Assembly: GCA_033002965.1 (NCBI GenBank)
Contig: JAURVB010000163.1
Span: 1-64,000, forward strand
DNA length: 64,000 bases
DNA from: Piper betle
Lineage: Eukaryota > Streptophyta > Magnoliopsida > Piperales > Piperaceae
Direction of reading: 5' to 3'
Shown: positions 9,751 through 19,789 of the stretch, in pieces
Position numbering within the stretch: the first letter of the stretch is position 1
Layout of the letters: each line of letters begins with the position of its first letter
Notes under the pieces: model-generated
Seen by the model: only the letters and a program-made list of their open reading frames with translations
The model's database searches: none
What the model was told of the DNA's origin: nothing
Translations under genes and position numbers: made by a program

Positions 9751-12327
9751 TGCATCCATGATTTCATTCACACAAAATCTAACATATTATGAATTCATTC
9801 TGAAGCTGGGGTTTCAACCCACCACGCTTCCGCTGCGCATCTTTGATCATGTTCACATTCTATCATGTCTCACGCATTTGAACATGTCATTCACAATATA
9901 ATAACATAACAACACAATATTAAACATTCAAAAATCTAACATGTGTGTGTGTGTACAAGACCTCATTGCTCCTCCGTCCAAGCTGGCTCCTCCAACTCGT
10001 GATTATTACCTACATATAGTATAAAAACACGTCAGTAACAAGTGTTACTGGTCCGGAAAATAAAATAACTATAACAAGTTGGCTATGAGAGCAAACTCTC
10101 ATATGAAAGAAAACATCATATACTCCACGTGAACACTCTGAAGGGCACTACTGAGGAGCCACTGGGCTGCAGACTCGGTAGCATCCCGAACTTACTGATC
10201 TATTGCTAGTACTGTGCCGCTCTCGGCACTTCTTTTTCAGTACTTCTCGTGAAACTTTATCCTAAGCCCTCTCCTTACCTCCATATTTCTCCTAGCCTTG
10301 AGCACGAAAGCCGAGTACTCTCAGGCAGTCGCCTTTAGTACCCTTTGAACCACAAGTCCAGACATGCGCTGTACTAAACAGTACCCGTAAACCTCCACAT
10401 TCTCCGGGTGTGAGGAACTCAAACGCAGAGTTGTCAGGATCCCTCGGGAATGAAACAGTCCGCTAGCACTAATCCAGAGCCCGCTTTGACTGTCACGGCA
10501 TCCTCTGCATGGTACGTGCAGTAGGTTTCTCCATCTCTCGTCTCACTGAAAACGTGAAAACTACATATATATAGGGCTGGGTAGGGATTTATATAATAGG
10601 CCCGAAGGCAACTTGTGGTGGATCTTGGTTTTCGAAATCATCCTCGAGGGGTTATTAATCCGGAAAATTATTCGGTTAAATGGCCCGAGTTAAGTGGGAT
10701 CCGATAAAGCGCCACTTGGCTCGTCCTGTAGGCATTAAAACAAACATACAATAGAAAAGAGTAAAATAGACGAGTCCTAAACGGACCTGGTAGAAGCTCC
10801 AAGCGTGTCATTGCGCCTAGGCGGCGAGCTCCTACTCCGTACCTACACATCAAAACTAAATACTAACGCCCGCTAACTAAATGATGCATTAAACTCAAGA
10901 AACATCAATCACAATCAATAATCATAAATATGAAAATAATTCTAACTCATCCTATTCCTACCAATTTTATTGTATTTTTCCTGAGTTACATTACTCGATT
11001 AGCATGCTCAACTCGATCTACCTCGTTAGATCACTCCCTATTCATTCTCAATTAATTTCATCATGCAATCATCACTACACTCATACTCATACATTTATCA
11101 TGACAATTATTCAATTCTAGCATGTTATACTAACAATCATAATCAATTTTAAATAACTCAATCGGAGGTAATTATACCTCATGTTGTCGACAATCGACGA
11201 CGGTTAGGGTTCCGTCGCGTGTCTCGGAACTCAAATTCGGCGCCCATCGTCGTCCGAAGCTCGATCGGGCTCGACTGGGTGAGCCCCGCGGAAGATCCGG
11301 TGAATTCCAGTGAGTTCCAAAAATTCTGGTTTTCCGGCAGCTGCTGGTGGTTTTCTGGCGGCTTCCGGTGGTTTCCGGCGATAATTGCCAGCGGCGTCTA
11401 TTGGCCGGAAAGTGGTCGTGTTGGGTACCCTCGGAACCGGCTCGGTGAGCCCAACTCATCTACGAGGTCGACGCGGCCAACGGAGGTGGCGACTCGCTGG
11501 AAAATGGCAAAACAAAGCCGGCAACGATGGGTGGCTAGATCCGGCCGGCTACGGCGGCGATGGCCTCCGTTCCAGTCGGGGAAGGTCGCTGGAAGGCTGA
11601 GGGTGCTGAGGCGACCGACCGATTGCGGCAGCGCTGGTCGCCGGCGGCGGAATCGGCGACGGAAGCGCAATGCGGGCGCGGCGTCGCGGCGTGGCTTCCT
11701 CGCGTCTCGGCGGTCCGATGGGGGCCGGACCTGGTCGGGGCAGCACGGCAACATCATCGCGGGGTTGGGCGGCGACTATCGGCGGCCGGGCGGCGCCGGC
11801 AGCGGCGGCGGTGGCGCACGAACAGGGGCGGCGCGGCGCGAGGGTTTGGGGAAGAAAAGAAGGGTGTGGGGGTGTGTGGTGGCAAAGTCGTAAATATTAC
11901 TTGACTCGTCTCCGTCCTCGAGTCAAAAATAATATTTAAGTCGTAAAAAATTCCAGAAAAATATGGGAAAAATCACATAAAATCAAACAACACCAAAAAA
12001 ATCATAATGATATGCTCTAGAACTATCAACCCACCCAAAATGCCCGTAACGCGTCCTAACGTGGGTAACGGCCTAAAACTAATTCTACGATCCATTATAT
12101 ATTATAAAAAAATGAACTGCATACTCTCATATATTCTGGTAACTCATTCTTTTCTGCTGTGTTCATGACGTTATCATCATATACTTGGGTACACATGACC
12201 CTCATGGCTCATACACGAGACCGGCGTTGGCTCAGTACACGTGTTCTGAAACTGACTCGACTCGAAAATAACGGTCGAACCTACCGGTTATGAATATAAA
12301 ACCCTGACTCGAATCGTGGGTTTTACA
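9437..12327 (-). mobile_element. Solo LTR of family C
   Basis: A 2,891-bp LTR in reverse orientation (TGTAACACCC at 9437, GGTTTTACA at 12327) is flanked by perfect 5-bp repeats CCACC (9432-9436 and 12328-12332), proving insertion into the 5' LTR of A. It resembles the A LTR only in parts: the GACTCGAGTC termini, a GC-rich block (11200-11890), and the core with CGAGTTAAGTGG (10685-10696). An (AT)n(AC)n tract lies at 9718-9750. Open frames in its GC-rich block are not genes. A truncated second copy is at 32135. Confidence 0.93.
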
Positions 12328-12591
12328 CCACCCCTCGCCGTTGCCGATGTTTCCCCATCATCCAAACAGCCATCGAGGCCGGCCGTAGCCCTGATCAGAG
12401 CACGCTGCCGCCGTCGCCCGTTTTTGACGCTATCGCCGACAGCCATCGCCGCCCCAGCTACCCTGTTTGACACTACCATTGGACCAAGCTCGTCAAGCTG
12501 GTGCCGATAGACCCCCTCATTGCCTCGTCCCGAAACATCGCCGGAAAACCGCCGGAAAATTGGATTCGTGGGAAACGGGGTGTTACAATAG

Positions 12592-12603
12592 TGGTATCAG
12601 AGC
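12592..12603 (+). other. Primer binding site of element A (tRNA-Met)
   Basis: TGGTATCAGAGC starts four bases after the 5' LTR end and matches the 3' end of plant initiator tRNA-Met. Confidence 0.93.
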
Positions 12604-12888
12604 TAACCCTTGGTTGATTAAGATGGTAGATGTATCACAGGTTACATGTGTGCCAAAGCTGCTCCGAGCTATATCGACAGGTATTTTTCTGTCTTTATGT
12701 TTTGGTTGACAGATTTTCTTACGAGTCGGTGGTGTGACAGGGTGAACAGATCAGAGCAGGGACTACTAGCAGGATGGTCACACAGACCCGTCGGACACAG
12801 ATCAGGACCCCATCGCCTCCAGTAGCTCAGACAGGATAGTCCCGACCATGGTCACAGTGACACAGCTTCCAGTTGACCTAGGACCACC

Positions 12889-14522
12889 ATGCCACCAGCA
12901 GAAACGAGTGTACCGGTATCAGCTAGTCGTCGTACGGAGAGCCATCGCCGAGACAGTCAACGCGATAGTCACCGCAGTGGGAGTAGTCGATAGGAAAGGG
13001 ATGCTGTGATAGCTAGGCTAGTTGAGGTTCAGATGCAAATGCAGCAGAATCAGGAGGAATTTAGGAGAGAGCTCAGACAGATAGCTCTATCAGTGGCTAG
13101 AGCAGAGAAGAGACCAGCCGTGGATGAAGAGGTGCAAGGAGAGCCAGTAGCGCCCATGGGCCCTCCGCCGCCGCCTCCTCCTCCACCGCTGCAACAGGGA
13201 GCTACCCCCGCAACAGCTCCTCTGGTTGCCCCACTTCAGGCAAGGATGAGACAGGACGTCAGTGGACCCGCGATAGCAGGTAGCGGGCAGACCGCAGGGG
13301 GAGTGGAGCAGTTGGAGGTGACAGTGTACCAGTTGGTACGGGACCACAGTTTCCCCGATATGAGCAAGGAGAGGGATCAAACAGATCTGTAGACGTGAGG
13401 AGTTTGGAACTGTGGCAATATGAGAGGTTCGTGAAGAATGGCGGACGACCTTTCTTTGGGAAGTTGGATGCGGAGGAGGCATTCCTATGGATATCGTCGG
13501 CCATAGGAGTGTTTGATAGTATGGCATGCCCTGTAGAACACAGAGTACGCGTCGTCACAGGAGCATTCCAAGATGAAGCGAGGATATGGTGGAGTTCGGT
13601 GCAGAATTCTGTATTTGCTCATCGCCAGCCTCAGGACATCACTTGGGAGGAATTCAGAGTGGAATTCGATGGAAAGTACTTTCCACCAGATGTTAGGAAA
13701 AGGAAGGAACGAGAGTTCCAGATGTTGAGGCAAGGACCTATGACAGTGGTACAGTATGAGACGAGGTTTAGAGCGTTGGAGAGATTTGCACCAGATTTGG
13801 TTCCGACCGAAGGAAGAAGAATAGAGCGCTTCTATGAAGGCCTCCATCATGAGATTCGGATGGCATACTTGGATAGGAAGTTTACTACCTTCGGTGATGT
13901 AGTAAGAGCTGCAGGTGAAGCAGAGCGGGTGATAGCTACACGACCACGTCGAGATGTCGACCAGAGGCAGCAACATCCGAGGCCATATCAGCCAGAGCAG
14001 GGGGCACAGCAGAGACGACGTGTAGATGCGCCAGTAGCCATGAGAGCCATGGATGGCCAGGTTCAGGGCAGCAGAGCCCCATTCTGTCAGAATTGCCAAC
14101 GCCATCATTGGGGAGAGTGCAGAGCAGGCAGAAATGTATGCTACAACTGCGGTCAGCCAGGGCACCGAGCCGCAGAGTGCAGAGTAGGCACTAGGGTTTG
14201 TTACAACTGCGGTCAGCCAGGGCACAGGGCCGCAGAGTGCAGAGGAGGCACTAGGGCCTGTTACAGTTGCGGTCAACTGGGACATAGGGCTGCAACGTGT
14301 CCGACTGGCCAGAGCCAGCAGTTGACACTCCCAGCGCCTCAGCAGAGACTTGCACTTCCAGCTCCCCAACAGCAGTCACAGCAGAGAGGCCAACAGGGCC
14401 ATGGACAAGGCCAGAGAGGTGGAGACCAACAACCACCGAGGCAGCAGCAAAGGGGACAAGATCAGAGAGGGTACATGGCTGCAGGACAGACTAGGAAGCA
14501 GAAGGGTAGGCCACAACCATAG
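12889..14522 (+). pseudogene. Gag polyprotein of element A (amber codon and frameshift)
   Basis: Gag forms the virus-like particle and binds RNA. The likely reading starts at ATG 12889 (MPPAETSVPV), meets TAG at 12991, and continues in that frame through a coiled QMQMQQNQEEFRREL segment and a run of nine prolines (~13166-13192). The next frame takes over by ~13290 and stays open to TAG 14520-14522. The capsid part (LWQYERFVKNGGRPFFGK..., 13404 on) has the usual FxG..D...W pattern of plant Ty3 gag. The nucleocapsid has four Cys-His boxes: CQNCQRHHWGEC, then three CX2CX4HX4C knuckles in 60-bp tandem units (~14136-14310). A Gln-rich tail follows. Gag and pol share one frame, so the TAG at 14520 may be a mutated Gln codon. 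An earlier ATG at 12773 opens only a 21-codon frame. Confidence 0.85.
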
Positions 14523-17500
14523 TTAGCTCAGAATCAGGCCGCACCATCTGCACCAGAGCAGCAGCAACCAGCAAGGATGTACGCAACCACTGTAGCAGAG
14601 GCCCTTGAGGATACGACGGTCGTGACAAGTACGCTTTCCGTAGGCCTTGTACCTGCACGTGTCTTGTTTGATTCTGGATGTACGCACTCCTTCATTTCGT
14701 ACATGCACACTAATAGGATTGGATGTAAGATAGAGGAGTTAGGACATTCACTATTAGTATCCACTCCCGTCGGTAGTGTAATAGCTACGGGCGAGTGTGT
14801 TCGTGATGTCCCTGTTGAGATTCAACAGCGACAGCTTGTAGCTGATTTGATACTATTCAAGCTACAAGAATTTGATGTGATATTTGGGATGAATTGGATG
14901 TCCAAGCAAGGAGTAGTGATAGATTGTCGAAGGAAGACGGTGACTTTCCGCCATGGAAGGCGCCGCTTTTTCTTCCAAGGTCAGGGCCGAGACAGGGAGC
15001 AAGGATGGATATCCTATCAGAGTGCAGTGAGACAACTGGACAGAGGCAGTGAACTGATAATGGCAGCGTTAGTTTTGACTGAGCAGAGTGGACCAGGGAA
15101 ACAGCCAAGTATAGAGGAGATTCCAGTGGTCTGCGAATTTACAGATGTATTTCCTGAGGAGATTACTGGATTGCCGCCAGACAGAGAGGTGGATCTTGCC
15201 ATCGAGTTGATGCCTGGCACAGCCCCAATTTCGAGAGCTCCGTATAGGATGGCACCTCTGGAGCTCAAGGAACTGAAGGAATAGCTACAGATACTGTTGG
15301 ACCAAGGATTCATCAGACCGAGCGTTTCCCCTTGGGGCGCACCGGTGTTATTTGTGAGGAAGAAGGATGGAAGCATGCGGTTATGCATAGATTACAGGAT
15401 GCTAAACCATGCAACGGTTAAGAACAGATACCCTCTTCCTCGTATTGATGATTTATTTGACCAGTTGAGCTTAGCAGTCGTCTTTTCAAAGATTGATTTG
15501 AGATCAGGATACTACCAACTGAGGATTAGAGCAGAAGACATCCCGAAGACTGCGTTCAGGACGAGATATGGACACTACGAGTTTCTGGTCATGCCGTTTG
15601 GATTGACCAATGCTCCAGCAACATTTATGGACTTGATGAACAGAGTGTTCAATCCGTACTTGGACCAGTTTGTGATCGTCTTTGTGGATGACATACTGGT
15701 ATATTCTTCATCCAGGGAAGAACATGCGCAACACCTGAGGATTGTGTTGCAAACACTGAGAGAGCATAGGTTGTATGGGAAATTTTCGAAGTGCAGTTTC
15801 TGGTTGTCAGAGGTGAATTTTCTCGGCCACATCATCTCAGCATCAGGCATCTCAGTAGATCCAGCTAAGATAGAGGCAGTAGTGCAGTGGGAACAACCGA
15901 AGACACCTACGGAGGTTCGGAGTTTTCTGGGATTGGCTGGATACTACAGACGGTTCATTCAGGACTTCTCTTCCATAGCAGCCCCTCTGACACGACTGAC
16001 TAGGAAAGAGGAACGGTTCATATGGACAGACGAATGTGAGCGGAGTTTCAGGATGCTAAAGGAGAGGTTGACTTCGGCGCCTATCCTCGCATTGCCTGAG
16101 GGACATGAGGATTTTGTAGTGTATACTGATGCCTCAGGGATTGGCTTAGGTTGTGTTTTGATGCAGAAGGATAAGGTTATTGCTTATGCATCTCGTCAGC
16201 TCAAGGTGCATGAGCGTAACTATCCTACTCATGACCTAGAGCTTGCTGCAGTCATATTCGCTCTCAGAATATGGAGGCACTATCTATATGGAACATCTTT
16301 CAGACTTCTAACTGATCACCAGAGTCTGAAATATATCTTCACGCAGAAGGATCTGAATAGCAGACAGAGAAGATGGTTGGAGATGTTAGCTGATTACGAG
16401 GTCGACATAGCATACCATGAGGGCAAAGCGAATGTGGTAGCCGATGCATTGAGCAGGAAGCCAGGATTCTTGTACACCGCAGGATTAGTAGCATTGTCAG
16501 TGACCGAGCACACTACGAGCCAGAGACAGTTAGTTGGGATGATGGCACGACTTACGATTCAGCCAAGCGTGCTTGAGCAGATTCGGATTGCACAGGAGGC
16601 AGATCCGCAGTTGAAGCAGTGGTTGGAACACGGAACACATCAGGAATTGGCCAGGGATACAGACGGATTAGTCAGATTGAGAGGCCGACTATTCGTGCCT
16701 AATGTTCCAGAGTATCCCGGACTTCGAAGTACTATTCTTCACGAAGCTCACACGTCGAGATGCTCAGTACACCCAGGTGGAGTGAAGATGTACCACGATG
16801 TCCGACGAACCTATTGGTGGCCAGGAATGAAGAGAGAAGTATACGATACAGTGGCTAGATGTTTGGTATGCCAGCAAGTGAAAGCCGAGCACGTACGTCC
16901 AGGTGGAATGCTACAACCGTTGGAAACCCCAGAGTGGAAGTGGGAGAGTATAGCTTACGACTTTGTAGTTGGTTTACCTAAGACCCGCCAACAAAAGGAT
17001 GCGATATGGGTCATAGTAGATCGACTTACAAAGAGCGTACACTTCATACCGATCAGGATGGATTACCCACTGACCACATTGGCTACGCTGTACAGAGATC
17101 AGATAGTCAGGTTACACGGCGTACCACGGGAGATCATATCAGACAGGGATCCGAGGTTCACATCGCAATTTTGGAAGGCTTTTCAGGCAGCTATGGGCAC
17201 AGAATCGAGATTCAACACAGCTTTCCATCCTCAAACAGACGGACAGACGGAAAGAACCATACAGACCCTGGAAGACTTGCTTCGCGCATGTATCCTGGAT
17301 TTCGGAGGGAGTTGGGAAGAACACCTACCTCTGGTGGAATTCTCCTACAACAACAGCTATCAGGCCACGATTGGAATGGCACCGTTCGAAGCACTGTACG
17401 GCAGACCATGCAGATCCCCAGTGTGTTGGGTGCAGGGCAGCGAACCAGTGGTAGTTGGGCCAGAAATGATCCAGCAGACACAAGAGGTGGTAATGAGGAT

Positions 17501-18041
17501 TAGAAGAAGAATGAGGTCAGCTCAAGATAGACAAAAGAGTTACGCAGATCAGCGCAGACGTGAGGTTCATTTCGCGTTAGGAGATCACGTTCTCCTGAAG
17601 GTCTCTCCGACTAAGGGAAACACGAGATTCGGGACGCGAGGGAAACTCAGTCCGCGCTATATTGGACCCTTTGACGTGATTGAGCGCATTGGACCAGTGG
17701 CATATAGGCTAGCATTGCCTCCTCACCTATCAGCTGTGCATGACGTCTTCCACGTGTCAATGTTGAAGAAGTATCACCCTGACAACTCTCATGTTGTCAG
17801 CTTCAAAGAGGTAGAGCTGCAACCGGACCTGACGTACCCAGAAGATGCAGTCCAAATCGTGGACCGAAGAGTGAAGATTCTCCGAAGAAAAGAAGTTCCC
17901 CTAGTACGAGTGCAATGGACCCGACGAGGAGTTGAAGAAGCTACGTGGGAACGAGAAGATGAGATGAGGAAGCGATACCCGGAGTTGTTCGAGCAACCAG
18001 CTTCACAACCAGGTACTACGCCAACACTTACATTTAGATGA
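14523..18041 (+). pseudogene. Pol of element A: PR-RT-RNase H-integrase-chromodomain, one amber codon
   Basis: One frame runs from the gag stop to TGA at 18041, broken only by TAG 15282 in the [15 protein letters not shown] segment, where relatives carry Gln. Aspartic protease: FDSGCTHSFIS (~14668). [36 protein letters not shown] and the catalytic FVDD at 15681-15692. RNase [35 protein letters not shown]. Integrase: HX8H/CLVC zinc finger (~16739-16876), then D (17019), D (17142) and E (17250) with 35 residues between the last two. C-terminal chromodomain: [14 protein letters not shown] and [13 protein letters not shown] (~17860-17970). All catalytic residues seen are intact. It makes and integrates the cDNA; the chromodomain steers insertion to heterochromatin in characterised relatives. 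Confidence 0.93.
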
Positions 18042-18092
18042 GGAACATGGTTGAAACTTCCTTGGTTAAAATTTCGAGGACGAAATTTTTCT

Positions 18093-18104
18093 AAGGAGGG
18101 AAGG
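18093..18104 (+). other. Polypurine tract of element A
   Basis: AAGGAGGGAAGG lies one base before the 3' LTR start (18106) and would prime plus-strand DNA synthesis. Confidence 0.85.
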
Positions 18105-19211
18105 TTGTAAAACCCGTGACTCGAGTCAGAGTTTTACGGGAGCGAACCAGTCGGTTCAACCGTCGGTTCGAGTCGAGTCAGCTTCATGGACCGCGAGCTG
18201 AGTTGAGGCCAGCTGTGAGTTATGAGCGATGAGGGTCATGTATGCTCAAGTATACGATGATAACGTCAAAAAGATGATGAAAAATGGGTTATCAAGTATA
18301 TGGAGGTATGCAGTATTGATTGTTATTTTTATTTGATCGTAGAATATTTTTAGGGCCGAATGACGAATTAGGACGCGATATAGGTGAGTTTGGGTGGGTT
18401 ATTAGTTATAGAACATATCATTTGGATGTTGCTGTGTTCGTTTGATTTTACGGGATTTTTCCCATATTTTTCTAGATTTTTTTTAGAATTTATTACGAAC
18501 TAGTTATTATTATTGACTCGAGTAGGAATCGAGTCAATACTTAATTTACAAAATTGCCATTGCAGGCTATTTCTTCTTCCTCCCGACATCTTACCTTTCT
18601 CCAAACCCTAGCCGCTCGACCGCCCTGTGCCTTGCCGCCGACTGCCGCCCTGCCGCCGGAACCAACCGCCCGTCGTCCCGCCGTGCCGTCGCCGTGCCGC
18701 CCCGACCGACCCCGGCCACCGTCTCGCCTGCCACGACGCCGGAATCGCCCACAAGCCGCGACGCCCTCCCTCGTCGATTCGCCGCCGTTCGGGCCGTCGC
18801 CGCCGCCGCTGTGACCCCGACGACTCACCCTCTCGCCATCGCCGACGTTTCCCCCATCATCCCGACCGCCGTCGAGGCCGGCCGTAGCCCCGATCGGAGC
18901 ACACCGCCGCCGCCGCCCATTTTCGACGCCGCTGCCGACAGCCATCGCCGCCCCGGCTACCCTGTTTGACACCACCATCGGACCAAGCTCGTCGAGCTGG
19001 TGCCGATAGACCCCTGATTGCCCCATCCTGAAATCATCGCCGGAAACCACCAGAATCTGCCAGAAAATTGGATTCGTGGGAAATTCGCCGGATCATCCGC
19101 CGAACACACCCGGTCCAATCTGATCAGACTTCGGACGCCGCTAGGTGCCGAATTCGAGTTTCGAGCCACGAAACGGAAACCCTAGCCGTCGCCGATTTTC
19201 GACGACGCGAG

Positions 19212-19569
19212 GTATAATTTATTTTAACGTTAATTATTTGAAATTATTAATTATTAGGAAGTATGCTATGCTAGGTAATTAGGTGAATTGTCGTGTTATA
19301 ATAATATATATAAATGTTTGATGTGTGATTAAGGATAAAATTATGAAATTTGTTTGATTGAGTGAGTGTTAAAAATGGAGAGCTAAGAAACTAATTAGGG
19401 TGAACTAGGTAATGACCATGATCTAATGCAAACTAGCCTAAGTAGACTTGCTAGAATTGACTATAGGTTGAATGTGTGTTGATTGATGCGTGATTGTGTT
19501 GATTGTGTGTGCATGCTATAGGATGTGTGATTCATCATGCGGGCGTTAGTTTTTAGCTTGATTGTGTAG
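19212..19569 (+). other. Intron-like segment in the A LTR
   Basis: GC-rich DNA ends at CGCGAG and AT-rich DNA begins with GTATAATTT. The segment ends TTGTGTAG before GTACGGTGTAGG. Solo A (minus 41372-41032) and C (minus 11177-10843) keep both borders and a length of 335-358 bp although the middle has diverged. Splicing is inferred, not shown. Confidence 0.4.
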
Positions 19570-19692
19570 GTACGGTGTAGGAGCTCGCCGCCTAGGCGCG
19601 TGGACCCGTTTGGAGCTTCTACCAGGTCCGTTTAGGACTCGTTCTCTGATTTTACGCTACTCTATTGTGTATTTGATTTATCATGTGCAGGA

Positions 19693-19730
19693 CGAGTTAA
19701 GTGGCGTTTTATCGGATCCCACTTAACTCG
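19693..19730 (+). other. LTR stem-loop 1
   Basis: Arms CGAGTTAAGTGG (19693-19704) and CCACTTAACTCG (19719-19730) pair perfectly around the 14-nt loop CGTTTTATCGGATC and are followed by GGGCCATTTAGC. The same site in family B (44640-44673) has ACATCGG/CCGATGT arms and a similar loop. Confidence 0.7.
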
Positions 19731-19767
19731 GGCCATTTAGCCAACGGTTTTTTTCGGATTAATAACC

Positions 19768-19789
19768 CTCGAGGATGAGATCCCTCGAG
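19768..19789 (+). other. LTR stem-loop 2
   Basis: CTCGAGG and CCTCGAG enclose the loop ATGAGATC just after AATAAC. In B and F the arms are ACAAGG/CCTTGT with the same loop, just after AATAAA (44707-44735; complement of 26315-26342). Confidence 0.7.

Larger units (their letters stand above)
7167..12587 (+). repeat. 5' LTR of element A, rearranged
   Basis: True LTR sequence is present at 7167-7837, 9415-9436 and 12328-12587. The rest is a TRIM array (7838-9414) and a solo C LTR (9437-12327). Compared with the 3' LTR, it jumps at ~12575 from the position equal to 19083 to that equal to ~21005, losing about 1.92 kb. The two breakpoints share AAA. The lost part includes the intron-like segment, both stem-loops and the conserved palindrome. 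The LTR ends at TGTTACA 12581-12587, four bases before the primer site. Confidence 0.88.

Noticed and set aside
11219..11893. Arg/Gly/Pro-rich open frames in GC-rich LTR blocks (also 18541-19050, 34269-34685, 41648-42124)
   Set aside because: Several overlapping frames on both strands are open simply from GC-rich CCG-repeat composition, and none is kept between copies.
13485..14369. 294-codon minus-strand open frame opposite gag
   Set aside because: It mirrors the gag coding frame and the tandem knuckle repeats; no independent motif or start context.
17006..17503. 165-codon plus-strand frame inside integrase
   Set aside because: It is an alternate frame of the intact integrase domain.
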